Positions 1-12,509 are shown, counted from the first letter of the stretch. The stretch: 64,000 bases of DNA from Misgurnus anguillicaudatus (GCF_027580225.2 NC_073351.2:9342501-9406500); one strand, 5' to 3'. Numbers and translations: made by a program. Notes: a model not told the origin generated them from the sequence alone.

Positions 1-3000
1 AAGTCTCAAGTTTCTGATCTTTCCTCCCGAGAAGACTTTAGTAATTTCATGTCTTATTTGGATTTCAAAAGAGATGACATTTTAAATTGTGCCCAGATAC
101 CACTACATCAAAGTCTGCTAAAACTCAGAGATTTCAATATAAACATTTATCATTAAAATCGTCCAAGATCATCTGGTAAAGTTATGTAATACATGCACTA
201 CATAGACAAAAATATTGAGACGCCCCCTTCTAAAACACTGATAACATGTTGTCAATTCCAGCAAAGCCTGCAAGTCAAAAGGTGTTCAGCTGGGCTTTAT
301 GCAGACCAATCAAGTTCTTCCACACCAATAATTTCTTTTTGAACTTTGTTTTGTGCATAGTAGCATTTCCATGTTATAGAGAAAGGCCCAAACTGTTGCT
401 ATGAAAGCACGCAACTCTCTAGAATATCATTATGTATGCTGTAGCTTTAAAAAAAATTGCTCACAGAAAAGTACTCAAACCTGTTTATTAGAAGGGGCAT
501 AGCAATACTTTTGTTCCTATTTTTTATTTTTCTAAAGAATATTAGAAAAAAACTAACTTGCAAAACTGATATAAAAAGTCTCCTGAGCTATGAAAGAGCA
601 ATAAAATGTTCCTCTGCGGTGTTTGGTTGAAGGGGAGAGGGGGTTTGCTGCTGCTTTTAATTAAGTTACATTCCCCCATAGTGTTTTTTACTATTTAGTT
701 TTTTTCCTATTTCCAGCTCTAAAACATAATTTTAAAGAAACTGCTTCTAATTAACGTTGGCCGATCGGTCTACCATCAAGACCTGGAGAATATTTATTAC
801 ATTATTTTGAAAGAGAACAGAACAGTCAGTATTACAGTATGTTGGCTCCCGCTAATGCAGTTTTGGTGACGGGCCACCGGCCTCAGAAAAGGAGATAAAG
901 GCGTTTGGCCTCACAACGCCATTGATGGATGCGAAGCCTGGGGTTTCGGGAACACGTGCCGGCTTTCGCACACCCCGTTCGGTGAGGCATGAAAAGAAAT
1001 CAGAGGTCTTATTTTGCTGGCATCGCAGTGCGATGACTGAAGGGGCTACTTTGCATGTGATGGAGGGTAAACAATGACTCAGTTTTCTAAATGCTTATGG
1101 AACGATTTACGTGTTCCCGACTTTCTCGTCATCAATATACCACGAAGGCAAAGAACCCAAACAAAAATAAACCAGGAGAGCCTAATTAATTTTTGTTCTG
1201 AAAGCAATGAGGTGTCAGCCTGGGCCGTCCCGGCAACTGATCCATGCTAACACTAGTGTTTGTTTTCCCAGGTAGTGAGTGTGTAGTATGATTAATTGTA
1301 TTTAGAATGAGGTTTTCATGATTAAAATGCGCTCGGGGACGTGGCGCGTAATATTGTGTTTTCGTCCAAAAACAAGAGACTCTGAGCAAGTCAGCTGGTT
1401 GTCATTAGTTGCGGAGATCTGAAGTGGTTTCTGGAATAAGGAGATGCTGCTATTTACTATCACTGCTGTTTGTTGTCCCCACATCTGTTCTAGATGGTGC
1501 TCGGACCGTCTTTATTTGCGAGGTACTGCTAAGGGCTGTTAAATCTGCACAATGCACAAGGTTTCAAACTCACCACCATCTGCTCTTGTTTTTGGGATCT
1601 GGAAACCAAGCAAGTGGGATTCGCAGGCACTCTGTCCCAGAACGAGTAAAAAGGTGTCTAATGAGAAGGATTTGTATTGTGTACTGTTGTTGTTTCTTAA
1701 AAGTGAATTATGTGAGTTTGGCTCATAAGCATTTAACCCTTGATGGTTAGGTAGATGTCTTAACTACACCATCTTGTTCATCAAGGACACACACATTCTG
1801 ATAAAAATGTACCACTGTGAATCAAAGTGCCTGCCAAATGCAAAGTATCTGAAACCTTATGGGCCAAAGCAACTGTTTCCAAAGTGCAAAAGTGCCACAA
1901 GGTTAAGATTATTTAGAAGGTCACCCTTGTAAAGAGTTGCTTAAACTTGGATAATCAAAAGTATTTTGCTATTGAATCCATTGCAGATTAGGCGTAACTT
2001 GGTGCAGCTCGATGCAGAACCACAATTGATAATAATAGGAGTGTTAATAGTCGATAATGTTTATGCTTGAAAGTCTCCAGATAGCAAATGCTTCCATTAG
2101 GACTTATTATGATTTATGTCTCATTTTTATAGTTTTTTAATTACTTCCTTCACCATCAAAGTTTCAGGGGCACAAGCGAGATAAAAATAGCTTTCTCCCA
2201 TGTCATTATTGGCAGACCAGACGTCTCTGAGTTCTTCCCTTGATGCTTTAGCTCTCCTCTTTTCAACGCTCACTAAATTCCGGCGCATCAAAATTCAACC
2301 CATGTCCTACCTGCAAGGCAGAACATTCGAGCTCACCTTGAGGTTTGAGTCAGAACAAGCTGCCCATTGCCTTAATACGAGACTAGACTTTCTTGTTCCA
2401 GCCAGCGACATTTTGGTGTAATGGAGGGTTTCGGGCAGACACCGAACATGGAGCCAACTCCGCGTCTGCTTTTATCAACCCGGTCTGTCTGTAACAGCTT
2501 TGTCAGCACCACGGGCAGGAGTCAGGGATGACATTTCAGCTAACTCAGTGGCTGAAATCTTAGCCAAACATGAGTAATGTGTTGATTCATTTCTAGGCAC
2601 GGCTCATTTAAGAGGAATTCTCGTAGCCAACCGGCTGCCTAGTCGTGTACATTAAAGAGGGAGGGATTTTATGGCACTTTCAATTGCCATACCTCCAAAA
2701 CGGGAGGAAATGAGAAATTACGTGTCCGGCGGTAGGTAACTAGCATTCGTCGCTCTGGGGTGTAAACAGTCCTCTGAGCTGTTTGCCTGACCTTTAGAAG
2801 AATGTACCTCATTTCGCATTCAACATTTGCCACAATTTGCAACCTGTCAAACATCAAGAGCCCAATTGACGAGTGAAGACTGACTGTGTAAAGCTTGAGA
2901 GAGACGTGACATGTGCTTTTCCGTGTTTCTCTCCTCCTCTCTGATCAGATCAAAAGCTTGAGTGTTTTCAGTGACATCAACTGTGATGTTTATTTCTTTA

Positions 3001-3300
3001 TTTCAGTCAGGATCACTTTCGTCAAATGTAGAAATTTTATGTTTAAACTGGATTTGAGAGTAGAGCACTTAGATCTTGCTGCGAGGTCTCCTGGGCGACA
3101 GTGCATCTTCAAAGAGTGAGGATATATTTACAGAGCGTGATGAATGACTGTACAAGAAAAGGTTATGTGGAAAGCCCTTATATGGAGATGCTTTGGGCGT
3201 GTATTATGCAAAATGCTAACTGCAGGGCTTGCTTAATAATCCGTATTCATCAACATTAGAACAAGGGTAATTTTGCGGGAAAACCTTTTGGTGCATAAAA
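1..3300. other. Mostly single-copy non-coding sequence
   Basis: No coding exon, inverted repeat or complete transposon was recognised. The only repeat trace is a weak SINE-tail remnant near 1798-1850 (CTGATAAAAATGTA, then TGCCTGCCAAATGC). A relatively GC-rich patch lies at about 840-1010. Open frames here are short and lack splice-site or family support. Confidence 0.4.
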
Positions 3301-3314
3301 GTAACAACATTTAC

Positions 3315-3480
3315 ATTTACCATTTTGAAAATTAACCATGGTTTTGCTAATAGTAATTAATACACCAAAAAACATGATTACTACACTTGTACCACAAAAA
3401 ACATGGTTAATTTCCGTAAGGGTATGCATTTGGCAAATGCTTTTATCCAAAATGACTTACAGTTCATCACAAGGTACTGT
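3315..3480 (-). repeat. Degenerate ACCATGGTTTT repeat plus SINE 3' tail
   Basis: AACCATGGTTTTGC and a second ACATGGTTAA lie just before GCATTTGGCAAATGCTTTTA, which is the reverse complement of the usual fish SINE/LINE tail (AAAGCGTCTGCCAAATGC). This indicates an old minus-strand SINE tail attached to a palindromic repeat. Confidence 0.5.
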
Positions 3481-3597
3481 ATATATTTATCAATTTGGGA
3501 ATTTCTTAGTACATGTTATGCTTAGTTATGCTTTATGTAATTGATAGACAATCTTGGATTAGGAAAGAACCAGCTACTAGGTGTTCATTAGGTTTAA

Positions 3598-3732
3598 TCA
3601 AGTTCGGTCAAGCTGGTTTTTGCAACACAGGAGCTAATGGTCAACCAGCAAATGACTAATCTTAACCACCTGGAAACTAGCTTTCATCTTCCAAAACACA
3701 GCTAGCAGCTTAAGCTGGATTTCCCAGCAGTG
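3598..3732. repeat. Diverged copy of the AGCTGGTC palindromic element
   Basis: Contains GTCAAGCTGGTTTTTGC, GGTCAACCAGCA, CACAGCTAGCAGC and CTTAAGCTGGATTTCCCAGC. These are degraded versions of the motifs in the array at 8.95-10.04 kb and in the intact copy at 54.0 kb. No target duplication can be read. Confidence 0.45.
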
Positions 3733-3734
3733 GT

Positions 3735-5510
3735 ATCATTTGCATAATTAATTTGCCGGAGTATATTCATTTACCCTCCCTAAACATTTCTTGTACCATT
3801 ATCCCCACCTCACTTCGCGCCAACACACCCCGCTTACCCCAGTCACCCATCATACGCAGCTGATATCCAAAATGGCTGCCGTTCAAATCTGGCTGCTGTC
3901 CAAATGTGCAGCGGTGACAAAGTAAATATCTTGTAGCTGCCAGTTAATTTGCAGGCATCATGCTGGTTAAATGGTAAGAGTAAGCAGATGCCAGCCCACC
4001 CCTCTCATTCTCAATTGCAGTCTCTTGTAATTCTTTACATTGGCTTGATTTTTTTCTCCTCTTAAAAAAGTTTAAGGGCCCTGCAGGCTGGCAAAAGGAT
4101 CATGTGAGACACAAGTCATCCTGCCAAAGAAAAGAAAGAGAAAGAGATGGTTGGGGAAGGGGATAGTTTGGGGTTAGAGCGACTTGAGTTTGGAATTTCT
4201 TCGCTGTTTGTCACACATGCCGAGAAAAGTGAAAGCAGATGGTCGGGAGGAAAGAGAAAGAAAACGACTGAGCAAGAAAGAAAACAAACGCAGCCAAGTT
4301 CAGATATTCTCTTCTCACCGGCCTGACAAGCAAGCATATCGAGCAGAACAAGATCTTTAAATAATATGGTGATGATTGTTCATTCATTTTTTCCAGCCCT
4401 CGTGTTTTAAACTGATTTACGAATTCTGCTTTAAGGTTTTACAGCTGATGTTAACTGGTCAGTTTCTCTTAATAGCATCCTCGAGAGGTCTGTCCTCAGA
4501 AAATCCCGCAGTGTGACTTGGCTCTTAGTTACGACGAGTTTGATAAACCTTTTCCAGCCGTAAAATGTGTTCCTAATTTCAAGATGTTTTGGCTTAGCTG
4601 TCCTCGCTGTGGAGCACATACCAAGCGCATGTGAATATTGTGCACAAAGTTTATTTAAAAATATCAAGTTTTGCAATACAAGGAGCGAGAGATAAAACAG
4701 ATCAGTCATATCGTCAAACACATCTTGAGTAAGATTGACTGTCTGTGCGAACGTATTTATTAGACATGCTTTTTTCGTGTGGTTTTTCCATATTAAAGGA
4801 ATAGATGTTTTCCAGTATGCTATTTTAAGAAAAAAGCATTTAGTGACCAGGGTCGGTTTTATATGATTCGTGCTGCATTCCATGTCTTATGAAGGCATAG
4901 CTTTGTGTGAGGACTGATGTTTTAATGTTAAGATGTTCTGCAAAAATAGTTATTATTTAAAAAACAGCCTTCCCAAATCACACGTCAACAAATATTTAAA
5001 TGCAACTACAATTTAGCAAAAAATGTTATATGGTTGGTCAGAGCACATGTTTCTTTTTGAATGGCTGCAATTGGACAATTTTTTATAGCAGAATATTGAT
5101 GTAGTAACATTTTCTACCAGCAGGGGTGAACTGCAAATGCCAACCTCACCTCACATTTAATACATTTTCCATAGCATTTACATGGACCATTTTTTATTCA
5201 GGATTTAATTCAGGTTTTTTAAGTATTTTACTAGTCAGAATCAATGTCTTTATTCATAATGTCCTCATTGGTGTCAAATAACCTCTGGCAATGATCTGAC
5301 TTTTCTTGGTAAGCTTAGAATTTCTTCTCTTTATTGAATGGGTAAGTTCAAGTCTTTCCACCATATTGAAAAACTGTAATAGCAGAAAGGGACAAAAGGC
5401 ACTAGCCTACCACAACGCGTTTTCGTTCAGAATATGTGAACTAGCTGAAATTGACAAGAAGGTCAGTGAGTACACAGTAGTTGCAACAAGCATTTGGAAA
5501 AGCGATGCGC
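3735..5510. other. Non-coding sequence without recognised features
   Basis: AT-rich; includes a purine-rich stretch at about 4115-4300. The 150-codon minus-strand frame at 4431-4883 has no recognisable domain or codon pattern and is treated as chance. Confidence 0.35.
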
Positions 5511-5516
5511 TAGAGA

Positions 5517-5730
5517 AGTGCTTCCCAATCCTGGTCCTCGAGGCCCCCCTGACAGAAAGTTTTAGATGTCTTCTTATTTAAAACACCCGATTCAACTTAT
5601 CAGCCTCCTTCCAAAATGGTAAACATGTCTCCCTAACAAGCTGATGAGTTAAATCAGGTGTGTTAAATAAGGACACATCTAAAACATTCTGGGAGGGGGG
5701 CCTCAAGGACCAGGATTGGGAAACACTGCC
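5517..5730. mobile_element. Short hairpin MITE, hAT-like
   Basis: The ends are inverted repeats: GTGCTTCCCAATCCTGGTCC on the left and GGACCAGGATTGGGAAACAC on the right, with further pairing inward (TTAGATGT / ACATCTAA, CACACC / GGTGTG type blocks). CTAGAGA flanks both sides (5510-5516, 5731-5737); adding one base outward gives 8 bp with one mismatch, which suits an hAT element. There is no coding capacity. This family is very common in teleosts. Confidence 0.75.
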
Positions 5731-6064
5731 CTAGAGAGCACTATTTGTTTGAATGCAAAGCAAATTCACCACTAGATGGAGGAAAATCCTACTTACTGTC
5801 CCTTTAAGGCAAAAGTTATGTTCTGCAGCTTTAAAGGTACGTTGGGCATTTTGAAGAGGCTAGACATAGCAAGCTAACATTCAGAGCACTGCCCAAAGCC
5901 ACTCCCTTCATTCTCGCTCTGTCTGCAGAATAATCTGAAGAAATTAAACTTGCAGGGTTGCCAGATCTTCATAACAATTCAAGCCCAATGGCCAATCAAA
6001 ACTACAATGATCTTAGACCAAATACCAAAACTTGGCTTTCATAAATAAAATAATTTTACCTTAA

Positions 6065-6974
6065 AGCAGAATTGAACCCTAGACATTCTGATTTATTTTT
6101 TATTTTGCATTTTACTTGAGAAAAAAGAAATTTGCACGATTTTGATCAATTAGATTGATAGTGTGTTAAAGCTGGTCTTTGATTTACTCATTTAACCAGA
6201 ATGCAATGCGCGAAACTGAGTCATTAGCTCCACCCACTAACCACTGATCGATGCAGCCTTCAGGCTTGTTCGACTTCATGGGGCGCCACAAGAACCAACA
6301 GCCGAACGATGCCAAAGTTCCGCGAGAGCGATTTATGATTTTGCGAATCGCTCTCGCGGTACTTTTACGTCATGTGGCTGTCGATTCATGCGGCGCCACA
6401 TGAAGACGAACAAGCCTAATAACTTATTTTACCGCTCAACCTGCTCCCAAATCAATTCAAGTCAACTTGAAGTTAGCCCGCAGACGAACCCATCCAAAGA
6501 GTAACTCTGCTTTTACCGTTTTGAAAGGGAAATCACCAAAACCATTGATAAAAGCTGACTAGAACCTGTGCAGTATGTGGATGTAAGGACAACAAATTCA
6601 GGCCACAGGGAGTTTTTATTGTTTACCTCAACCCTACCCTCAGTTGACAAACCACTAACAGATTACTCGAATATGCAGCCAGCACTTTTGTCAGGAGGAC
6701 GTCGACTGTAACTACAGTTAACATATTACGTAGAAAGTTATTATCATGTTATTTTTATCCTGTGCTGCTGTCAATTAAAGAACGATATCATCTACTGTCA
6801 ATCATCTCACCACAAGACCCGCCCCCATTCAGAACGTTCAAAATATGTAGTCGTGCATTTTTTCTTCCGATGATTTGAAGACGCGTTGCTGTAGCAGTTA
6901 AAAGCTTACATTTTTTTATATGGAGTTGAAATATAGTGTTGGAGCATAATGATGTTTTAGGGTTGAGTTCCACT
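6065..6974. mobile_element. TTAA-target palindromic element
   Basis: Flanked by TTAA at 6061-6064 and 6975-6978. The ends pair as AGCAGAATTGAACCCTA and the complement of TAGGGTTGAGTTCCACT. Inside, 6311-6370 is a near-perfect hairpin built on CGCGAGAGCGAT. No transposase frame is present, so it is non-autonomous. TTAA targets are known for piggyBac and Kolobok transposases; which one moved this element cannot be decided here. Confidence 0.6.
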
Positions 6975-6978
6975 TTAA

Positions 6979-8033
6979 AGGGGGGTGAAAAGCTATTTCA
7001 TGCATTCTGACTTATTAACACCGTTAAACAGTTGAATTTCTAAACATAGGCAAAGTGTCAAAAAAGCAGTTGGATGTATGACAAAGTATTTCTGTCCCGA
7101 ATGCACTTCGCCAGGTTCTTACAACTTTCTGAAAGTTTTTTATTCGAACATGAAAGATTCATATGTCACAATCTTGCTTTTTTCATTTACGTGCAATTTC
7201 AGTGCTGGTAGTGTAGTGGAAGTCCTTAACCGAAATAGCTCACACACACACCAACCAAGAGCTGACTCAAAATCTGTGTCACCAAAGAAGTGTGTTGTTG
7301 TTTGTGAGGGATATTTAAGCTTGTTCAGCTTCCCAAAGAGCCCAGCATTATGGAAACAATGGATATAATTTGTAAATAAGGGTAGCAGCGGTGTGTGTTT
7401 GTTTAAAGCTGCATTTCATTTAAATGGGGCGGTCCCAGCCACAGGCGGTAAGTAAAACTGCATGAAATGTTTGTGTTTTGTTGGCATTCGTCTCGTATGT
7501 GCATGTAATGTAAACAACATGAACATGTAGGGAATCATAAGTTGTCCAAAGATAATTGGATAATGATTTGTGTTTGTAGTTTGCTTGTGACTCATTCGGC
7601 CCGCAGTATGCCTTCAGGGGCTTGTTTTTTTTTCTGGGAAAAGTATAAGATATAAGTCTTTTATAAGATAGACAGCAAATTAACTGCAAACTGATTTAAC
7701 CCATGGAAAAAAAACTAGTGTCGACAATTACAAAGTAGTCCAATTCTGCGAGAAAACCATGAACTTGACAACACTAGACGGGAGATATCTTTGCGTTGAG
7801 TATGGTGTGTCAGGGTATGCAAATACATAGTTTGACAGCCAAGCCGGGCATCCAATCATTGCATTCGGACCAAACGGAATGATTGGGCGAACACTTTATG
7901 CTCCTTCCACCAATAATATATATTTATGTAAATATATTTTAACCACTTTACTTAGTGAGTACTATCAGTATGTGAAGAAATTTTTAACTAACATAACAAA
8001 AAGTGTTTCTGGAAAAAATCACATGTTATGCCT
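6979..8033. mobile_element. TTAA-target element abutting the previous one
   Basis: Shares the TTAA at 6975-6978 with its neighbour and has TTAA again at 8034-8037. The left tip is AGGGGGGTGAAAAGC and the right tip ends CACATGTTATGCCT; only the outer bases are clearly complementary. The interior is AT-rich with no convincing transposase. It resembles a common fish repeat beginning with AAAGGGGTGAAA. Boundaries are less certain than for the neighbour. Confidence 0.45.
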
Positions 8034-8037
8034 TTAA

Positions 8038-8895
8038 GTGAGTATGTGATGTTTTAGTTTATTGTTATATAGATCAGTGTATTAAACTTGTGTTTTAGTG
8101 TGTGTGTGGGTGTGTTTAATGCTTCACAATGCTCGCCTGCGAGGTTTTGATCTCGATCATGCTGCTGTTCAATCGTCTCTGCTTGGCAGGAAAGCTGCCA
8201 GGATCATTCAGTTTTAAAGCGTAGAGACTGGTGGCAGGGGCTAACTCCACACAGCCAGATTCATTTGAGAAATAAATGAGTTCTGTGAGTAATTTGGGAG
8301 ATAACCTCAGCAGTGGCCAAGAGCAAAGGGAGATAAGAAGCAGCCTTAAAATAAAGACAAGAAGATGAGACAGTTTTTTACCTTACCTCCTCTGAATTCA
8401 ACTTTTCCCAGTTCACATGTAACTTTAATTAAAACACGCGTGCACATAGACACACGCACACACAAGATTATCCAGCAGCAGAAATCAGTTAAGCAAACTG
8501 TCAGCCTTCACTTAACAACACATCACATTGTTTAAAAGATTAATCCTTATTTTTGGCTGCGCCACAGGCTGCCTGAATTCACTTTGCTGAGTTACGGCAG
8601 TCTGAGCAACATCTGTGGACAAAACAAAGCCATTTACCCCAACAACTAAGGTCAGAAAAGTACAGCCGATTGCGAAAGAAAATAAATTATAGCTTAAAAA
8701 AGCTAAATTTTTCTGACTTTCTGAAAAAAATGTCACTTGAGCATTACTTTACATTGATAGTTGTTAAAGAGTTTAGCATGGCTGGGTTTTTATGTGGTTG
8801 ATACGGTATGAGGTTTTGGGGGTGATAGTGTGCTAGGATATTGTGATAGTATGCTAGGATATTGTGTGTAGTTGCCTAAAGCCTGTGATGGTCGC
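8038..8895. other. Non-coding sequence with a short tandem duplication
   Basis: No gene or transposon recognised. At about 8825-8865 a roughly 21-bp unit (GTGATAGTRTGCTAGGATATT) occurs twice in a row. Confidence 0.4.
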
Positions 8896-8946
8896 TGTGA
8901 TTTCACAAAGTAAGATGTGATCCTAGATAAACATTTTTGTTGGTCC

Positions 8947-10045
8947 TCCATACTGAAAAATCCAGCAAAGACCAGCATAAGCTGGAAGCTGGTTTTAGGT
9001 TTAAGGTGGCAGCAGATGATCTAAGCTGGTCCTTCCAGCCTGGTAAAGCTGGTGGGTCAGCTGGTCTTCCAGCATGACCAGCTAAGTCCAGCTAGACCAG
9101 CTTAAAAAGTGACCAAAACACAGCTAGACCAGCTTACTACACCAGCAATACCAGCTAAAACCAAGCTAGGAGACCAGCTAAAACCAGCTCACCAGCTTAT
9201 GCTCCCTACTGAAAAATCCAGCAAAGACCAGCATAAGCTGGTAGCTGGTTTTAGGTGGTTTAAGGTGGCAGCAGATGGTCTAAGCTGGTCCTCCCAGCCT
9301 GACAAAGCTGGTCAAGCTGGTGGGTCAGCTGGTCTTCCAGCATGACCAGCTAAGTCCAGCTAGACCAGCTTAAAAAGTGACCAAAACTAGGGTGACCATA
9401 CGTGACATTCTTCCCGGACGCGTCCTGGCCAGGATTTCGGTGCGTCTTCCGGAAGTCGTATTTGTTGACAGCATACGCCATTCCGTTAAAAACATAAGAC
9501 ATACAATCGTAGTTTCATTCTTACCTTAAAATGTAACGGTTGCTTTTCTGTAATAATAATAATAATCATCTATGACGTATGCGGTCAAAAATTACGACTT
9601 CCGGAAGGCGAACCCGAAATCCTGGCCAGGACGCGTCTGGGAAGAATGGCACGTATGGTCACCCTACCAAAACACAGCTAGACCAGCTTACTACACCAGC
9701 AATACCAGCTAAAATCAAGCTGGGAGACCAGCTAAAACCAGCTCACCAGCTTATGCTCCCTTCTGAAAAATCCAGCAAAGACCAGCATAAGCTGGTAGCT
9801 GGTTTTAGGTGGTTTTAGTTGGCAGTAGGTGGTCTAAGCTGGTGCTCCCAGCCTGTTAAAGCTGGTGGGTCAGCTGGTCTTCCAGCATGACCAGCTAAAT
9901 CCAGCTAGACCAGCTTATAAAGTGACCAAAACAAAGCTAGACCAGCTTAAAAAATGACCAAAACACAGCTAAACCAGCCTAAAAAATGACCAAAACACAG
10001 CTAGACCAGCTTGCTACACCAGCAATACCAGCTAAAACCAACCAA
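8947..10045. repeat. Tandem array of the AGCTGGTC palindromic element
   Basis: Three head-to-tail units begin near 8951, 9209 and 9764, each opening with CTGAAAAATCCAGCAAAGAC and running about 260-270 bp once the inserted hAT MITE in the second unit is removed. Each unit is made of AGCTGGTC/GACCAGCT words that fold on themselves. The single-copy form at 54008-54267 has clean ends and a TA target, so this array is a local amplification. The translated frames at 9109-9345 and 9579-9818 repeat the same peptide because they read the repeat; they are not genes. Confidence 0.75.
9388..9665. mobile_element. hAT-type MITE nested in the array
   Basis: A 278-bp palindrome with TAGGGTGACCATACGTG at the left end and its complement at the right. 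Pairing continues inward over GACGCGTCCTGGCCAGGATT and CTTCCGGAAGTCGTA. A perfect 8-bp duplication ACCAAAAC lies at 9380-9387 and 9666-9673. Tip sequence and duplication length fit hAT. There is no coding capacity. Confidence 0.85.
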
Positions 10046-10645
10046 CTTACCCATAACTCAAACCCTAGCCAATTTTACCCCTCAAATTTGTAGAAGGCCC
10101 TAACCCAATCATAAATCTAACATACAGCCTAATCCTAATCCTTCAATCTGATTGGTTAATGAAAATGTTGTTCCAGGACCAACAATTGTGTTGATCTAGG
10201 ATCACATCCTACTTGGTGAAATCACGTTCACCAGCCTGGTCTATACTGCAGGATTTTTGACATCCTATAGGATGGCACACTGTGCCACAAAGAATGTTTA
10301 AACTTGGGTACAACAATATAGAATGTACAATGATGACACTTATTGAATCGTTGGCTGTGATGGCTGCGACACACATTAGTGTAACGTCATCAGCATGTGC
10401 TACTTGTAAACAAATACTGGTACGCAGGTTATAGCAGCAAACACACTGTGCGTCGATCAGGCTGAACTTCTGACACTGTCCGAAAACTATTATAGGCTAT
10501 CTTTGGTGACAAGACATGAAAACGGACGTCTTTGAACCCTTTCTCACTGTACAACAAAGGACAAGATGATCTTACGGAAAGCTGTTTTATAGTCATAAAA
10601 AATGTGATTCATTTATTTGTGTCTATGTGTCTATGTCTTTTTTTT

Positions 10646-10828
10646 CGTGCCTTGAACAGAAATGTCTTTTTCGTGGCACGAATTTCTATAAATAGTTTTT
10701 TGTGTCCGTGGCATGACTTTCCTTTCGTGTCATTTTATGTATTGTTTTCTCTTTTTTTTCTTATTTTTAAATCATTGTCGCTTTTCGAGTGCCACGAAAA
10801 AGACATTCGTTCTCAAGGCACGGAAAAA
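10646..10828. repeat. Hairpin repeat built on CGTGCC...GGCACG
   Basis: CGTGCCTTGAACAGAAATGT followed by CTTTTTCGTGGCACGAA pairs with GTGCCACGAAAAAGACATTC followed by TCAAGGCACG. A spacer of about 110 bp rich in T separates the arms. The 100-codon frame over it is an artefact of the arms. Confidence 0.6.
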
Positions 10829-10862
10829 AACTGAATTTCGTGCCATGGACATGAATTAATTA

Positions 10863-12024
10863 CAGTTTTTTACAGACGCTAGGACACATTTCTCAATACT
10901 TAGGTCACTTTTGCAAAACTCTTCACACAGTTCTCATAACCAACTTTCAGCTTGGCAAAGCAGTTCATTTCACATTCAAAATGCACTACAACTACCAAAA
11001 CACTTTATTCAGGTCTCAAATCAACTCATTCTTCCAGAACACTAGCAAAGGTTGACAGCCGACAAACACAGTTTGTCACCCACAAAACAATGACCTAAAA
11101 AACACTAACAACATGTAGCATTATAAAAAAATGTCTTGTGTAAAACAAGGACACATCTCTGTTTACAGTTTTTTACAGACGCTAGGACACATTTCTCAAT
11201 ACTTAGGTCACTTTTGCAAAACTCTTCACACAGTGAGCGCAACAGAAGTCTATGTGGGCTAAACTGAGGATCAACTATCATTGCTTTGGCACAAAATGTA
11301 TTCAATGACTACATCTCTCAAATTTTATGAATTCTTTTCTCACTCAGACACAACAACTGCCAAAACTCTTTATACATACAAGCCAGTTTTGCACATGCTT
11401 ACATACTGTTTTCAAAACTTATGTTTAAAACAATAACACATTACAAAATTGAATAAGACAGCAATTTGCTACATTTCTACAGTAATATTTTTATGAAATA
11501 TATTTTAAATCTTAAAAATAAATGCTATAAAATAATTGGACAATTGGACCAGCCACAGCTGTCCACAGCCGAGTATATTAGCATTACTATTGTATCTATC
11601 TGTATGAGTGGATGGTGTGTATACAAATTATGGTATTTTGGAATTATGCCATGCAAAAAAGTAAAAATAAATAAACAACATAAAATATTAAAGAATTCTG
11701 CATCATGTCTGATTCATTCCAGTAACATATATTGCAGTGAATTATAAACAGAGATGTGTCCTTGTTTTACACAAGAAAAAATTGTATAATGCTACATTGT
11801 TTTGTGGGTGACAAAGTGTGTTTGTCGGCTGTCAACCTTTGCTAGTGTTCTGGAAGAATGAGTTGATTTGAGACCTGAATAAAGTGTTTTGGTAGTTGTA
11901 GTGCATTTTGAATGTGAAATGAAATGCTTTGCCAAGCTGAAAGTTTGATAGGAGAACTGTGTAAAAAGTTTTGCAAAAGTGACCTATGAATTGAGAAATG
12001 TGTCCTAGCGTCTGTAAAAAACTG
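10863..12024. mobile_element. Tc1/mariner-like non-autonomous element with 0.3-kb inverted arms
   Basis: Both ends read CAGTTTTTTACAGACGCTAG inward and are flanked by TA (10861-10862, 12025-12026). The left arm 10863-11163 pairs with 11744-12024 over nearly its whole length with small differences. At 11166 a second copy of the left terminus begins, also preceded by TA. No transposase is present; the central frame at 11466-11747 is AT-rich noise. Confidence 0.75.
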
Positions 12025-12358
12025 TAATAAAAATGTTCGTGACTATAACACGACTTTACGTAAGATCAGTCTGACATAGGACCACTGATTAAGGGCCACA
12101 GACACAGAAATTGTGACGATTGTTTCACCATGGCCGTCTTTCGTCTGGGATAGCCAAAAATCATGCCCCATATCCCAGGCTTAAAAGCGCCCATCTATAC
12201 TTTCTGGTCTTTAGATATAGCTTGTGTCCCTCCTTCAGTGCAAAACTCAGTATTTTCGTCTGTTTTCATTTTTCCATCATCAGTCACATTGCAATAAAAA
12301 TAATATCATTACATTGGTGTGGGATGAGTTACAAAGTTTAATATTTAGTTTTTTTCCC

Positions 12359-12508
12359 TGTAACTCGACTGGTAGAGCATTGCAGTAGCAGTACAACAAG
12401 TCATGTGTTGGATTCCCAGGGAGCACACATACATAAAACGTACAGCTTATAATGCAATGTAAGTGGCTTTCGATAAAAGCGTCTGCCAAATGCATAAATG
12501 TAATATGT
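12359..12508 (+). mobile_element. tRNA-derived SINE
   Basis: The head is tRNA-like: TAACTCGACTGGTAGAGCAT (A-box region) and TGTGTTGGATTCCCAGGGAG (B-box region). The body continues ACATAAAACGTACAGCTTA and the tail is GCTTTCGATAAAAGCGTCTG followed by CCAAATGCATAAATGTAA, which is the LINE-type tail shared by fish SINEs. It is dead as a tRNA. Confidence 0.8.
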
Positions 12509-12509
12509 T

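Larger units (their letters stand above)
8897..10225. mobile_element. Palindromic GTGATTTCAC element split by an array
   Basis: The left arm at 8897-8946 (GTGATTTCAC, then AGATGTGATCCTAGAT, then TTGTTGGTCC) pairs with the right arm at about 10173-10225 (GGACCAACAA, then GATCTAGGATCACATCC, then GTGAAATCAC). The arms are separated by the AGCTGGTC array plus about 120 bp of element interior. The same family occurs intact at 63084-63365, which supports reading these arms as one interrupted element. Confidence 0.6.

Noticed and set aside
4431..4883. 150-codon minus-strand open frame, the longest in the window
   Set aside because: No known motif, no splice-site support and AT-driven residue composition; length is within chance for 64 kb.
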